The notes: generated by a model from the sequence alone, not told the origin. Numbered from the stretch's first letter, positions 17,203-29,681 are shown. The stretch is 64,000 nucleotides of DNA from Acinetobacter rongchengensis (GCF_003611475.1 NZ_RAXT01000015.1:1-64000); one strand, 5' to 3'. Made by a program: numbers and translations.

Positions 17203-18275
17203 CAATAACAAAAAAAATAAAGATTGAAGGTGATTTTATAGATTCATTTATATATTCTGGATCACTTTTCCTTATAGATACTCAGCTTCGCTTAACTTCG
17301 TACGCATGGAATGAAATATTAAACTACACGAACTGCCCGACCGTGAACTGGAATTTATTACATAATTGCTTTTCGAAAAATAACACTCAAAACATATCTC
17401 AGTTAGACAATGAATACATTATCTATCATAATTCTCTAAATAGTTTAATTATTGATACCTTAGAGCTAGATTCATGGCCAACTGATTTAGACATTTATAA
17501 GAATAAATTTATTATTTCATCAGCTGATGGTATTAAATCAGTAGTTGGCAATAGATCTATAGAAAACCGAAAAGTTAAATTTGAATTCTCTCAAAATGTA
17601 AAAAAAATGTGGGATGAGAAGGTTTTTGAATTAGCTGTTGGTACGCTGGACAGATTAATTATAAGTTGTGGTTACGAAGGAGCATTTGAACTTTTCACAA
17701 GAACAAAAGCTGATAGTTATGAATTAATCAAGGAAAAACAGTTAAGTGCAAAAGAATGGATCGGTTGTGAGTGGGATCAAAATACAGGTATTGCCATTCT
17801 AAAGAATCAACTAAAACAAGAATTATTAAAATTTGAGACAATAAATCAGGATCATCTAAAACTATTAACTGATACTATAGAAAAAAATAAATATTTTAAA
17901 ACACTTAAAGATGAAGAACCTACTGAATATGAAATTCCTAACTCAACTCAAAAATACATAAATTCTTGGGTGTTTGAAGACAAAATATATTTGTTCGGTG
18001 AAGACTTAAATTTATATGAGTATCATCATAATAATATCAATAAAGTCAGTGAAGTAGATACTAGTCAAAAAGCGATTGGAAATATTATTGATAGTGCAAA
18101 AACTCATTTTGGCTTAGTCTTCGAGGATATAGAAAATTTATATCTTCAAAATTCAAGCATAAATATCTTGTCCAATAATGTAACAAATTGGCGAACTTAT
18201 CCTAAAAGTACGAATTATCAAAATCATCTACATATAATAGAGGATGATTATCTTACGATTCAGATATTTGAATAA
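17199..18275 (+). CDS. Hypothetical protein, possibly beta-propeller-like
   Basis: 358 residues from the ATG at 17199. This start makes an ATGA overlap with the upstream stop and has AAGGA eight bases before it; an in-frame ATG at 17178 would overlap more and lacks a site. The sequence is a series of short beta-type stretches (KFIISSADGIKSV, DRLIISCGYEGAF, DKIYLFGEDLNLYEY) spaced like propeller blades. No catalytic motif is seen. It ends at the bidirectional terminator shared with atpC. Function unknown; it may partner the WHGYPV protein. Confidence 0.65.
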   Translation: MTITKKIKIEGDFIDSFIYSGSLFLIDTQLRLTSYAWNEILNYTNCPTVNWNLLHNCFSKNNTQNISQLDNEYIIYHNSLNSLIIDTLELDSWPTDLDIYKNKFIISSADGIKSVVGNRSIENRKVKFEFSQNVKKMWDEKVFELAVGTLDRLIISCGYEGAFELFTRTKADSYELIKEKQLSAKEWIGCEWDQNTGIAILKNQLKQELLKFETINQDHLKLLTDTIEKNKYFKTLKDEEPTEYEIPNSTQKYINSWVFEDKIYLFGEDLNLYEYHHNNINKVSEVDTSQKAIGNIIDSAKTHFGLVFEDIENLYLQNSSINILSNNVTNWRTYPKSTNYQNHLHIIEDDYLTIQIFE

Positions 18276-18280
18276 AAAAA

Positions 18281-18298
18281 ACCACCCTTTCGGGTGGT
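18281..18298 (-). terminator. Terminator of the ATP synthase operon
   Basis: A 7-bp stem ACCACCC / GGGTGGT with loop TTTC. Seven T residues follow on the minus strand (complement of 18274-18280), 23 bases past the atpC stop. It also lies just after the rightward gene at 17199 and can serve both directions. Confidence 0.9.
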
Positions 18299-18320
18299 CT
18301 CTTCAATGTTAAACCATGTC

Positions 18321-18740
18321 TTATTGAGCACGGTTCTTCATTTTACGGATAGTATCCAACTGAGCTGAAATCTCTGACAGAGATGCCAACGCAGCAGCCG
18401 TATCCACATCACTCTTCTGATTTGCAAGCAATTGTTCAGCATTTTTACGTGCTTCAATAATTGCAGCTTCATCCAAGTTTTCTGCACGGACTGCAGTATC
18501 TGCAAGAACCGTAACAACATGTGGTTGAACTTCTAGAACACCACCAGATACATAGATTAACTCTTCTGTACCGTTTTCAAGCAGAACGCGAATTGCGCCC
18601 GGTTTGAGCAAAGTGACTAACGGAGCGTGACCAGGCATGATACCCAATTCACCGCCAGCACCTTTTGCGATAAGCATTGTCACAGTGCCTGAGTACAAAG
18701 ACTCTTTAACACTTACAACATCACATTGCATAGTCGACAT
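18321..18740 (-). CDS. atpC: ATP synthase F1 epsilon subunit
   Basis: 139 residues. The N-terminal beta-sandwich is plain (GAGGELGIMPGHAPLVTLLKPG near residue 27 is the family signature) and a C-terminal helical hairpin follows (about 88-139), the part that can inhibit the enzyme. It is the last gene of the operon, 27 bases after atpD and just before the terminator. Confidence 0.97.
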   Translation of the reverse strand: MSTMQCDVVSVKESLYSGTVTMLIAKGAGGELGIMPGHAPLVTLLKPGAIRVLLENGTEELIYVSGGVLEVQPHVVTVLADTAVRAENLDEAAIIEARKNAEQLLANQKSDVDTAAALASLSEISAQLDTIRKMKNRAQ

Positions 18741-18767
18741 GTGAATCTCCTAAATTAGAGTTGCTAA

Positions 18768-20177
<1,410 letters not shown>

Positions 20178-20188
20178 TCAAAATAATG

Positions 20189-21058
20189 TTAAACGGCAGC
20201 GGCACCACCAACGATCTCAGAAATTTCCTGAGTAATCGCGGCTTGACGCAGCTTGTTATAAATGAGTTGTAGGCTCTTGATGAGATCACCTGCGTTGTCA
20301 GTTGCAGCTTTCATTGCAACCATACGAGCAGATTGCTCACATGCGATGTTTTCAATCACGCCTTGATAAACCATAGACTCGATGTAACGAACCAACAAAC
20401 CATTTAGAAGCTCTTCAGCTTCAGGTTCATAGAGATAATCCCAACCGTACTGACGGTTTAGACCCTCGTTCGTTTCAGCCGCAGCTAAAGGAACAAGTTG
20501 TTCGATTTTTTGGTTTTGAGTCATAGCATTGACAAAGCCGTTTGATACAAGATAAATACGATCTAACTCGCCTTTATCAAACGCATCTAACATCACCTGT
20601 ACAGAACCAGTTAACTGTTCAAGACTTGGTGCATCACCTACTTGCGTAGTTGCGCCAAGTACTTTACCGCCGTAGTTTTTAAAAAACGAAACCGCTTTTT
20701 GACCAATCAAAGCAAATTGAACTTCAATTGACTGCTCTTGTTGCTGCTGTACGTGTTTTACCACTTTTTTGAACAAGTTAATGTTCAAACCACCAGCAAG
20801 GCCACGATCTGAAGAAACAATGATATAGCCAACGCGTTTTACAGGGCGTTCAACCATATAACGATGTTTATATTCAGGATTCGCTTGAACCAAATGAGCA
20901 ATTACACGGTGCATATTTTCGGCATACGGACGGCCCTGAGCCATGCGCTCTTGCGCACGACGCATCTTAGAAGCTGCTACCATTTGCATCGCGCGAGTAA
21001 TTTTCTGCGTGCTCTTGATACTAGCTACTTTGGCGCGAATTTCTTTTAAATTTGCCAT
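20189..21058 (-). CDS. atpG: ATP synthase F1 gamma subunit
   Basis: The rotor shaft, 289 residues. The conserved ends are clear: N-terminal [18 protein letters not shown] with [10 protein letters not shown], and C-terminal [12 protein letters not shown] then [17 protein letters not shown]. These two helices form the coiled coil inside the alpha/beta ring. The 85-base gap to atpA is the longest between the F1 genes of this operon and holds a small hairpin. Confidence 0.97.
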   Translation of the reverse strand: MANLKEIRAKVASIKSTQKITRAMQMVAASKMRRAQERMAQGRPYAENMHRVIAHLVQANPEYKHRYMVERPVKRVGYIIVSSDRGLAGGLNINLFKKVVKHVQQQQEQSIEVQFALIGQKAVSFFKNYGGKVLGATTQVGDAPSLEQLTGSVQVMLDAFDKGELDRIYLVSNGFVNAMTQNQKIEQLVPLAAAETNEGLNRQYGWDYLYEPEAEELLNGLLVRYIESMVYQGVIENIACEQSARMVAMKAATDNAGDLIKSLQLIYNKLRQAAITQEISEIVGGAAAV

Positions 21059-21074
21059 ACGCTTAACCTAGTAT

Positions 21075-21090
21075 TCGAAAGCCCTTTCGA
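21075..21090 (-). other. Small hairpin in the atpA-atpG gap
   Basis: TCGAAAG/CTTTCGA at 21075-21090 can form a 6-bp stem with a 4-base loop in the operon mRNA. There is no T-run, so it is not a terminator. It might tune mRNA processing or atpG translation, or be chance. Confidence 0.3.
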
Positions 21091-21143
21091 GCTTCCGAAG
21101 GTTGATCCGTGAACCAAACCATAACTAACAACATAAATTGAAA

Positions 21144-22688
21144 TTAGTAAGTTTGAGTCGCTTTAAAGCTTTCAATACCTGCTTTAATTGCAGCTTCGAT
21201 GTCTTTGTTATAATCACCAGTTTCATCGATATTTTGCATTAACGCAGCATGTTCTGAACGGAAGTAAGCAATTAACGCAGCATCAAAGTCTACGATTTTC
21301 TTCACTTCAACGTCAGCCATGTAGCCTTCGTTAGATGCATAAACTGAAACAGCTTGGTCAGCAATTGAATAAGGAGCATATTGTTTTTGCTTCATTAATT
21401 CAGTTACACGTTGACCATGTTCAAGTTGCTTACGAGTCGCTTCATCAAGATCAGAAGCGAACTGAGCAAATGCTGCCAATTCACGGTATTGCGCCAAAGC
21501 AGTACGGATACCACCAGACAATTTTTTGATGATCTTGGTCTGAGCAGAACCACCAACACGCGATACAGAAATACCTGCGTTTACAGCTGGACGGATACCT
21601 GCGTTGAACAATGAAGTTTCAAGGAAGATCTGACCATCTGTAATCGAAATTACGTTGGTTGGTACGAATGCAGATACGTCACCTGCTTGAGTTTCAATAA
21701 TAGGTAATGCAGTTAATGAACCTGTTTGGCCTTTAACTTCACCTTTAGTGAATTGCTCAACATAATCAGCAGATACGCGAGAAGCACGCTCAAGTAGACG
21801 TGAATGAAGATAGAATACGTCACCTGGATACGCTTCACGACCTGGTGGACGACGTAAAAGCAATGAAATTTGACGATACGCTACCGCTTGTTTAGATAAG
21901 TCATCATAAATGATTAACGCATCTTCACCACGGTCACGGAAGTATTCGCCCATTGTACAGCCAGAATATGGAGCCAAATACAACATTGCTGCTGGATCGG
22001 CTGCAGCTGCTGCTACAACAGTGGTATACGCCATAGCACCAGTTTCTTCTAGCTTGCGTACTACGTTAGCGATAGTCGATTGTTTTTGACCAATTGCTAC
22101 GTATACACATTTAATGCCAGAATTTTTCTGAGCGATGATCGCGTCGATCGCCATTGCTGTTTTACCAGTTTGACGGTCACCAATGATCAACTCACGCTGA
22201 CCACGACCTACAGGGATCATTGTATCTACTGATTTATAACCAGTTTGTACAGGTTGATCCACTGATTGACGCCAAATTACGCCTGGTGCTACTTTTTCAA
22301 CAGCATCAGTTAATTTTGCATCAATTGGGCCTTTACCATCAATTGGATTACCCAAAGCATCGACTACACGGCCTAAAAGTTCTGGACCAACCGGAACTTC
22401 TAATACACGACCTGTGCAACGCGCTTTTTGGCCTTCTTGAAGGCTTAAGTAGTTACCTAAAACAACGACGCCCACTGAATCCTGTTCTAGGTTCAGTGCC
22501 ATACCGTATAAGCCGCCGTCGAATTCGATCATTTCACCGTACATTGCATCAGCAAGGCCGTGAATACGCACAATACCGTCGGAAACCATAACAATGGTCC
22601 CTTCGTTCTTAGCGGTCGCGCTGGTGTCCAGATCGCCGATACGCTGTTTAATGAGCGCACTGATCTCGGATGGATTCAGTTGTTGCAT
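21144..22688 (-). CDS. atpA: ATP synthase F1 alpha subunit
   Basis: 514 residues from the ATG at 22688, which gives the canonical [10 protein letters not shown] start with GAGG about nine bases upstream; a TTG five codons earlier is rejected. The non-catalytic P-loop is GDRQTGKT near residue 170, and the arginine-finger segment VSRVGGSAQ lies near residue 373. Full length. It follows atpH in the operon. Confidence 0.98.
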   Translation of the reverse strand: MQQLNPSEISALIKQRIGDLDTSATAKNEGTIVMVSDGIVRIHGLADAMYGEMIEFDGGLYGMALNLEQDSVGVVVLGNYLSLQEGQKARCTGRVLEVPVGPELLGRVVDALGNPIDGKGPIDAKLTDAVEKVAPGVIWRQSVDQPVQTGYKSVDTMIPVGRGQRELIIGDRQTGKTAMAIDAIIAQKNSGIKCVYVAIGQKQSTIANVVRKLEETGAMAYTTVVAAAAADPAAMLYLAPYSGCTMGEYFRDRGEDALIIYDDLSKQAVAYRQISLLLRRPPGREAYPGDVFYLHSRLLERASRVSADYVEQFTKGEVKGQTGSLTALPIIETQAGDVSAFVPTNVISITDGQIFLETSLFNAGIRPAVNAGISVSRVGGSAQTKIIKKLSGGIRTALAQYRELAAFAQFASDLDEATRKQLEHGQRVTELMKQKQYAPYSIADQAVSVYASNEGYMADVEVKKIVDFDAALIAYFRSEHAALMQNIDETGDYNKDIEAAIKAGIESFKATQTY

Positions 22689-22750
22689 TGCGCTATACCT
22701 CAATCTTTTTTAAGTTCAGTCTTCATTTACGCTGTAATTTTTAGAAATAA

Positions 22751-23287
22751 TTACGCAAGAAGACGAGTCCGCATTTTTTCAAGCTTGCTAAGCGCAGAAT
22801 CATCTATCACTTGGTCGCCTGCACGAATAACAACACCAGCAATAAGTGCTGGATTTACTTCAACTGTAACTTTCACAGCGCTGTCAAAACGTTTTTCTAA
22901 CGCATGAGCTAGCTTCTGTTCTTGTACTGAATCAAGCGGGAAAGCTGATTCAATAACAACATCTACAGTTTTGTTATTTTGTGATTTGAGTTGCTCGTAT
23001 TCTGTTTCAATTTCAGGTAACAACGCCAAACGGCCATTGTCTGCAAGGAGTGTCAAAAAGTTTGACACTGCCGCAGTCTGTTCATTACCTAAAACTTTCG
23101 CAAAAAGACCAACCTGCTCAGCAGGCGTCAACTCAGGGCGATTTAAATAAGCGGAGAATGCTTCATCTTGCACCGCAGCACTGAGCAGTTGTAACGCAGT
23201 AGACCAAGAGTCAACCGCATTTTGCTCAGATGCATAAGCAAATGCTGCTTTAGCGTATGGGCGTGCCAACGTCAAGAATTCAGCCAT
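22751..23287 (-). CDS. atpH: ATP synthase F1 delta subunit
   Basis: Peripheral-stalk subunit of 178 residues that joins F1 to the b dimer. The N-terminal helical bundle ([12 protein letters not shown] at residue 8) and the C-terminal signature [19 protein letters not shown] are typical. It lies 11 bases after atpF. Confidence 0.96.
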   Translation of the reverse strand: MAEFLTLARPYAKAAFAYASEQNAVDSWSTALQLLSAAVQDEAFSAYLNRPELTPAEQVGLFAKVLGNEQTAAVSNFLTLLADNGRLALLPEIETEYEQLKSQNNKTVDVVIESAFPLDSVQEQKLAHALEKRFDSAVKVTVEVNPALIAGVVIRAGDQVIDDSALSKLEKMRTRLLA

Positions 23288-23298
23288 ATTCGCCTCTC

Positions 23299-23769
23299 TT
23301 AAAGTTTAGCAGCCAGCTGATTCAGCATGGCATTATGAGCTTCTGCGTCAACTTGTTGGTTCAGAATTTTCTCTGCACCAGCAACTGCAAGAGCAGCAAC
23401 TTGTTGACGTAATTCTTCACGAGCAGAATTGATGTCTTGATCAACAGCATCTTTCGCTTGTTGACGAATACGCTCACCTTCAGCAGATGCTTGAGTACGC
23501 GCTTCTTCGACCAATTGTGCCGCACGACGGTTCGCTTGTTCGATCAATTGAGCCGCTTGTGCTTTCGCCGCATCAATTTCTTGCTTAACTTGCGCTTGCG
23601 CATCAGCAAGATCAGCTTTCGCTTTCTCTGCAGCGTTTAAGCCATCAGCAATTTTACGCTGACGCTCACTAATCGCATTGATTAGTGGTGGCCATACAAA
23701 CTTCATGCAGAATGCGACGAAAATCGCAAATGCAATCGCTTGGCCAAACAATGTGAGGTTGATATTCAT
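23299..23769 (-). CDS. atpF: ATP synthase F0 b subunit
   Basis: 156 residues: one membrane helix (about 5-26, [20 protein letters not shown], then WPPL), followed by a long Ala/Gln/Glu-rich coiled coil that forms the peripheral stalk as a dimer. The length equals that of the E. coli protein. It lies between atpE and atpH. Confidence 0.97.
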   Translation of the reverse strand: MNINLTLFGQAIAFAIFVAFCMKFVWPPLINAISERQRKIADGLNAAEKAKADLADAQAQVKQEIDAAKAQAAQLIEQANRRAAQLVEEARTQASAEGERIRQQAKDAVDQDINSAREELRQQVAALAVAGAEKILNQQVDAEAHNAMLNQLAAKL

Positions 23770-23808
23770 TGCAAATTCCTCAAATAGTGAATTTCGGAAT
23801 TAAGCTGA

Positions 23809-24063
<255 letters not shown>

Positions 24064-24137
24064 TCAGAGGTTAGGTTTATACCAAATTAAAGTAAAAAAA
24101 TTATACCTAACCACCCGATGATAGTTAGGCAATACCA

Positions 24138-25016
<879 letters not shown>

Positions 25017-25116
25017 TCACACCTGGTCAATGTCAAATAATAAATAGAGTTAACGAATATCGCGTGCTGCATGATATCTCGTTAATCCCCAAAAAAATTT
25101 TCAATTTCTGCTGCGC

Positions 25117-25515
25117 TTATACTCGTTTTTGTTGACGTGCCACCCAAAAAGGAGCGACCCACGACATTGCTTGAACGAGAATAAAACCACAAAACAATGC
25201 AACCGGAGATAACGGCTTGACATTGCTTAAAATTAAAATGAAACCAACGATCACAATTGCAAATTTGCCCATCAAGCCTCTATACATGTTCGAAAGAACT
25301 TGCTTTGAAGCACGCGCTCCTGCTGCTCGAAACGATTGCCAAGAAAAATAACAACTTGCAAGCCAACATAACAGTGCACCTAATGTTGCACTCAAAGCCG
25401 CAGTTGTGTCCTTCAAGACCCACGCTATCAAGGCTGAAACAGGAATCATTAACGCTTGTAAATAGACCAAAGCTTTTGCTAATCGTCGGTCAATCAAGCG
25501 ATTAGTTTGGCTCAT
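25117..25515 (-). CDS. atpI: ATP synthase subunit I
   Basis: 132 residues with four hydrophobic segments. AtpI is the non-essential first gene of atp operons, thought to help c-ring assembly. Position (first gene, 103 bases before atpB) and size support the call more than any sequence motif. A good promoter lies 65-93 bases upstream. Confidence 0.88.
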   Translation of the reverse strand: MSQTNRLIDRRLAKALVYLQALMIPVSALIAWVLKDTTAALSATLGALLCWLASCYFSWQSFRAAGARASKQVLSNMYRGLMGKFAIVIVGFILILSNVKPLSPVALFCGFILVQAMSWVAPFWVARQQKRV

Positions 25516-25579
25516 TTTTTACCCACTCACAGCACAAATGCTTGACAAGTTTAGCTGATGATCGTTTTTAATCGCAGGC

Positions 25580-25608
25580 ATTATAGAGTTACACCCCTGA
25601 ACATGCAA
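25580..25608 (-). promoter_or_regulatory. Predicted promoter of the atp operon
   Basis: On the minus strand, TTGCAT (complement of 25603-25608) and TATAAT (complement of 25580-25585) are separated by exactly 17 bases. This is a near-consensus sigma-70 promoter, 65 bases upstream of the atpI start. Confidence 0.65.
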
Positions 25609-25685
25609 TCTTTTCCCGACCTTAGTCGTGATTTTTTAAAATGTAGCTTGCTTTTCATATGAACAATTGTTGATTATTTTTTACG

Positions 25686-26528
25686 TCATTTCCGCGCATT
25701 AAGTACACAAGCTTGTGTTTCTTGCGCCAAAGTTTGCCATGCAACCACAAAATCTTGTTGTTTTGCTAAAGTTTCATCTACCGATTGAAATGCAATTGCA
25801 CCTAATTTTCGGTATTGACTTGGGCTTGCACTCGACTCAGCCAATAAACACATTTTTTTGTAAGGACGCGTGTCATTTAAAAATTTAATCTGCGCGACTG
25901 TCGGGGCAACATGCGGGTCATCAGTCAATGCGCCTGCAAATTTCAAATTTAAAGAACGTTCTAAATATTGATATGCATCATGATATGCCCAGTAAGGTCG
26001 TGCGACACCTGCACTAGTGACTTTCTGCGAGGCAAGTAACATTTCTTTAGCAAAGTTTTTAGCATTATTCCAATAGGCAGTTTTATTTTCAGGATATTGT
26101 TGTGAACGTAATGCTGCCACAAAAAAACCTATACGTACTGCATTATTGGGATCTAACCAAACATGAGTATCCACTGTATCTTTTTGCACTACGCCGCGTG
26201 TACTGCGTAGAGGCAATGCTTGGATAATGCCTGAATTGAGAATAGAAACAGCTTTTGCATTATCACCTAAAACTTTTTCAAGGGGCGCCTCATGTTCTTT
26301 GCCCACCCAAATCACCAAAGAAGCATCCATAATCGTTTTACGATTTGATGGTGTAAGTTGTACATCGTGACCTGTTTGATTGCCTAATAACAGCACAGGT
26401 TCTTCAACACCATGTGTAATTTCTTTTGCAATCAAGTAAATAGGATGAGTTGACACCACCAATGGTGCTTGAGCCCATGTAACACTAAAAAAAAGTGCAC
26501 ATAAACAAAAAGCAATAATGCGATTCAT
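25686..26528 (-). CDS. znuA: Zinc ABC transporter substrate-binding protein
   Basis: Periplasmic zinc-binding protein of 280 residues with a cleavable signal peptide (about 1-19). Likely zinc ligands are seen in STHPIYLIAKEI, DTHVWLDPNNA and YHDAYQYLE. The usual long His-rich loop is almost absent (only GKEHEAPLEK). It is divergent from zur-znuC-znuB, with a perfect Zur palindrome between, so it is repressed when zinc is ample. Confidence 0.93.
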   Translation of the reverse strand: MNRIIAFCLCALFFSVTWAQAPLVVSTHPIYLIAKEITHGVEEPVLLLGNQTGHDVQLTPSNRKTIMDASLVIWVGKEHEAPLEKVLGDNAKAVSILNSGIIQALPLRSTRGVVQKDTVDTHVWLDPNNAVRIGFFVAALRSQQYPENKTAYWNNAKNFAKEMLLASQKVTSAGVARPYWAYHDAYQYLERSLNLKFAGALTDDPHVAPTVAQIKFLNDTRPYKKMCLLAESSASPSQYRKLGAIAFQSVDETLAKQQDFVVAWQTLAQETQACVLNARK

Positions 26529-26561
26529 GAAAATGTATTACCAGAAAAATTTATGCTATTA

Positions 26562-26578
26562 TTGTTATAATATAACAA
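26562..26578. promoter_or_regulatory. Zur box
   Basis: TTGTTATA-A-TATAACAA is a perfect 17-base palindrome that contains the core TGTTATANTATAACA of gammaproteobacterial Zur sites. It lies 34 bases before the znuA start and 99 before zur, and so can control both directions. It overlaps a possible TATAAT-type -10 element. Confidence 0.9.
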
Positions 26579-26676
26579 AAGCTAAAAAATACCTATGCTA
26601 TTCGTAAGTTGATTATGCTTCATGTTAATATTCACGATTCCTGTCATTATCCAAATAACAAGTCCTGAGGTCTGAT

Positions 26677-27174
26677 ATGAGCGTTTGTTCACACGAACAC
26701 CATGACACTTTACATGGTGTACACGACCATCTCAATGTAGAAGCTCGTCTATCAGAAGCAGAAAATCTTTGTGCAACTTCTGGCGCGCGCCTTACACCTT
26801 TACGTAAAGAAGTGCTTGAGTTGATTTTGAATGCCACAGGTCCTGTTGGTGCTTATGACCTGCTAGCAAAAATGAAAGGGGCTTCTGAACGCCCTGCTGC
26901 TCCGCCCACTGTTTATAGGACTTTAGATTTTTTATTGGAAAAAGGGTTTATTCACCGTTTAACCTCGATTAATGCCTATATTCCATGTTGTCACCCACGT
27001 GAAGGGCATCAAGCTGCTTTTTTAATTTGTACAAGTTGTCATATTGTCAAAGAAGCTGCTGCAAAAGGACTGATTGAACAGCTTGATCAGCTTTCAAATT
27101 CAGATGGCTTTAACGCCCACCACAGTATTATTGAGATTTCAGGAATATGCCAGCAGTGCTCGAACAAGGTATAA
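26677..27174 (+). CDS. zur: Zinc uptake regulator Zur (Fur family)
   Basis: 165 residues. A winged helix (PPTVYRTLDFLLEKGFIHRL, about 73-92) is followed by a dimerisation domain holding the structural zinc pairs CTSC and CQQC, and metal ligands in CCHPREGHQ. It represses zinc uptake when zinc-bound. An N-terminal His-rich stretch (HEHHDTLHGVHDH) is typical of Zur rather than Fur. It overlaps znuC by 28 bases and, from the box upstream, is probably autoregulated. Confidence 0.94.
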   Translation: MSVCSHEHHDTLHGVHDHLNVEARLSEAENLCATSGARLTPLRKEVLELILNATGPVGAYDLLAKMKGASERPAAPPTVYRTLDFLLEKGFIHRLTSINAYIPCCHPREGHQAAFLICTSCHIVKEAAAKGLIEQLDQLSNSDGFNAHHSIIEISGICQQCSNKV

Positions 27175-27944
27175 ATCCGCTAGTTCAATTGCAACACGTC
27201 AATGTGCGCATTGATGACCGTGACATTTTAAAAAATATCGATTTTTCATTACAAGAGAAAGAAATTGTCACACTTATTGGTCCCAATGGTGCAGGAAAAT
27301 CGACATTAATCAAAGTCCTATTGGGTATTTTAAAACCTAATTCAGGCAAAATTATCAGTCAGAAAAAGTTAAAACTGGCTTACGTCCCACAAAAATTCAA
27401 CCCATCTCATAGCTTGCCTTTACGTGTCAAAGATTTACTTGATCTTGAAAAATGCGACAAAACGATTAAATCAGAGATTATTCGAGATACAGGCATTGCC
27501 AAACTCGAAAATTCTAAAGTACAACAACTTTCAGGTGGTGAGCGACAACGGGTTTTATTAGCACGTGCTTTATTACGTCAACCTGATATTTTAGTCCTCG
27601 ATGAACCCATGCAAGGTTTGGATATTCAGTCCGAAGCTGAATTGTATAGCTATGTTCGTAGCCTACCTGAACGCTATGGTTGTGCCATCTTGATCGTTTC
27701 CCATGATTTACAATGGGTGATGCAAGGTACACAACGTGTGGTGTGCTTAAATAAACATATTTGTTGTAGTGGTTTACCCGATAGCATTCAACAACATCCT
27801 GAATATCAAGCTTTATTTGGCGATACTTATGCGACTCAACGGGCTTTTTACCAACACCACCATGATCATTGTGCACATGGCGATGCAGCGAAAACTTGTG
27901 AGCATGATCCACGTCCACACATTCACCCTGAACCGGAAGCTTAA
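27147..27944 (+). CDS. znuC: Zinc ABC transporter ATP-binding protein
   Basis: 265 residues: Walker A GPNGAGKST (about 49-57), signature LSGGERQR, Walker B ILVLDEP and an H-loop VSHD. The last 35 residues are His/Cys-rich (YQHHHDHCAHGD), a common ZnuC feature that may sense or buffer zinc. The start is not settled: the ATG at 27147 has AGGA too close, and a GTG at 27156 has better spacing. It overlaps zur and is followed two codons later by znuB. Confidence 0.94.
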   Translation: MPAVLEQGINPLVQLQHVNVRIDDRDILKNIDFSLQEKEIVTLIGPNGAGKSTLIKVLLGILKPNSGKIISQKKLKLAYVPQKFNPSHSLPLRVKDLLDLEKCDKTIKSEIIRDTGIAKLENSKVQQLSGGERQRVLLARALLRQPDILVLDEPMQGLDIQSEAELYSYVRSLPERYGCAILIVSHDLQWVMQGTQRVVCLNKHICCSGLPDSIQQHPEYQALFGDTYATQRAFYQHHHDHCAHGDAAKTCEHDPRPHIHPEPEA

Positions 27945-27947
27945 ACC

Positions 27948-28748
27948 ATGATGGAATGGTTAGAATTACTGTTACCTGCATGGATTATGGGCACACTTTT
28001 AGTGTTTCTCACTGCACCTTTAGGTTGTTTAATGTTGTGGCGTAGAATGTCGTTCTTTGCCGATACGATGGCACACGGTACATTGCTCGGTGTAGCACTT
28101 GCTGCGGTGCTTAGTTTACCGCTTTGGCTGGGCGTGACGTTTACTGCGATTCTATTGGTCGCCATTCTTTGGGTTTTACATGACCCTCGCCTTCCGAATG
28201 ATGCTTTGTTGGCGCTATGTTCTGCAACCCTGCTGTGTTCTGGTTTATTGTTGATTCAGCATTTACCTGCGCTACGTCCAGAATTACTCAGTTATTTGTT
28301 TGGTGATTTACTCACCATAGAATGGCCTGATTTAGCGACTTTTACAGCGGTTATTATTGGTGCATTGGCAATACTTTATAAATATTGGCAAGCGCAGATT
28401 CAAATCGCGATTGACCCTGATATTGCAGTGAGTGAAGGGATTGATGCGAAATGGCAACGTTTAATATTTATGTTACTTTTGGCTTTATTCACCGTTTTAG
28501 CATTACGTGCTGTTGGATCATTATTAATGGGTGCTTTACTGGTCATTCCAGCTTTAACTTCCCGCTTAGTATCGCACTCACCTCAGCAAATGGTTCTCAA
28601 TGCTTTTATTGTTGCACAAATAGGCGTAACTGTCGGTTTATGGTCGAGCGCTGCACTCAATATTTCAACAGGTTTAAGTATTGTATTGTGCATGTCTTTA
28701 CTTTTTGCTGTGACTTTCTGTGTAATGAAAATGAGAAAGGTCGCTTAG
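27948..28748 (+). CDS. znuB: Zinc ABC transporter permease
   Basis: 266 residues with about eight membrane helices. The ABC-3 family features are visible: LGCLMLWRRMSFFADTMAHG near residue 25 and GSLLMGALLVIPALTSRL near residue 189. It completes the ZnuABC importer. Its ATG is three bases after the znuC stop, and a second ATG follows immediately; either could be used. Confidence 0.94.
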   Translation: MMEWLELLLPAWIMGTLLVFLTAPLGCLMLWRRMSFFADTMAHGTLLGVALAAVLSLPLWLGVTFTAILLVAILWVLHDPRLPNDALLALCSATLLCSGLLLIQHLPALRPELLSYLFGDLLTIEWPDLATFTAVIIGALAILYKYWQAQIQIAIDPDIAVSEGIDAKWQRLIFMLLLALFTVLALRAVGSLLMGALLVIPALTSRLVSHSPQQMVLNAFIVAQIGVTVGLWSSAALNISTGLSIVLCMSLLFAVTFCVMKMRKVA

Positions 28749-28975
28749 CACTAATACTGATCAGTTAAGGCTTTTTAAATCCTCACCTTGCGGAGCATGC
28801 TCCTCACCTTTGATAAAGGAGGGATGAGCAGCACTGCTGCGCAAGAAATCTAAAATTATTTTAAATTCTCAATAGTTACCCCTCTTTTTTTAAAGAGGGG
28901 GGGGGTTAGGGGGAGATTCTTAGATAAGTAATGACTAAATTACTCTTAACTGACTAGCATTATCGCTTAATACGA
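28748..28975. repeat. Palindromic intergenic element after znuB
   Basis: About 225 bases bounded by an imperfect inverted repeat: GCACTAATACTGATCAGTTAAG on the left (28748-28770, interrupted here only for naming) and its near-complement ending near 28972. Inside are further stems, including CCCCTCTTT/AAAGAGGGG (28879-28900) that runs into nine G residues (28897-28905). No reading frame of note. It looks like a REP- or MITE-like intergenic repeat and separates the convergent znuB and LysE genes. Confidence 0.5.
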
Positions 28976-29001
28976 CCTTTTCAAACAGCGCTTTTAAAGC
29001 T

Positions 29002-29622
29002 TTAAAAAATATTCTGTAGTGAAATATATAAACCGTACACAGCAATAATGACCAGAATACCTCCACATAATGCTAAAATTTTTGGGTAAATGCGACTTTT
29101 AGACAGCTTATTAAAAGATAGATAAACCACAGATAAGGTTAGAAAATCTAAAATAATCCATGCGATCACTAGAATAAACAGGCTGATATTGATATTTGAA
29201 TGAATGCCAATAAATTGTGGAAAAAATGAAGAAAAGAAAATGATGTCTTTAGGATTTGAAATACCGACAAGAAACCCTTTTACTAAACCCCCATCGATGG
29301 GAGATAAGACCGTGGTTAACGGCTGATCCTCTTTAGACAATGCCTCTTTTAAAATCTGAACACCTAAATAACCAATATAGAGGCAACCTAAAACTTTAAT
29401 CAAAACAAAGAGTATTTCATCTACACTCAGCATGCCCTTTAAAATTAAAATTGAAGCAGCAATCAAAACCAAAGATGCAAGATTTGTCCCCACGATTGTT
29501 TGTAAGGATTTACGATAACCGCCTTTTAAACCTGCACTTGCTACTAAGATCATGACAGGTCCTGGTGTTGCGATCATCACAACGACACTGATCACATATA
29601 GATAAAATTCTAGATAATTCAA
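29002..29622 (-). CDS. LysE/RhtB-family exporter 1
   Basis: 206 residues, six membrane helices. The family motif TPGPVMILVASAGLKGGYRK (about 19-38) and GFLVGISNPKDIIFFSSFFP (about 113-132) are clear. It exports amino acids or related compounds; the substrate is not evident. A second member lies 59 bases upstream on the same strand, so the two may be co-transcribed. Confidence 0.9.
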   Translation of the reverse strand: MNYLEFYLYVISVVVMIATPGPVMILVASAGLKGGYRKSLQTIVGTNLASLVLIAASILILKGMLSVDEILFVLIKVLGCLYIGYLGVQILKEALSKEDQPLTTVLSPIDGGLVKGFLVGISNPKDIIFFSSFFPQFIGIHSNINISLFILVIAWIILDFLTLSVVYLSFNKLSKSRIYPKILALCGGILVIIAVYGLYISLQNIF

Positions 29623-29681
29623 ATCATTTCCTGTATTTTATATTTTATTTTCAAGTCAATAGATCATCGCAACTTTCATCA

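Noticed and set aside
21060..21143. Possible terminator or promoter inside the atp operon
   Set aside because: The hairpin lacks a T-run and no clear promoter boxes were seen, so it is listed only as a small structure.
22220..23640. Several plus-strand frames across atpA, atpH and atpF
   Set aside because: All lie antisense to strongly conserved ATP synthase genes.
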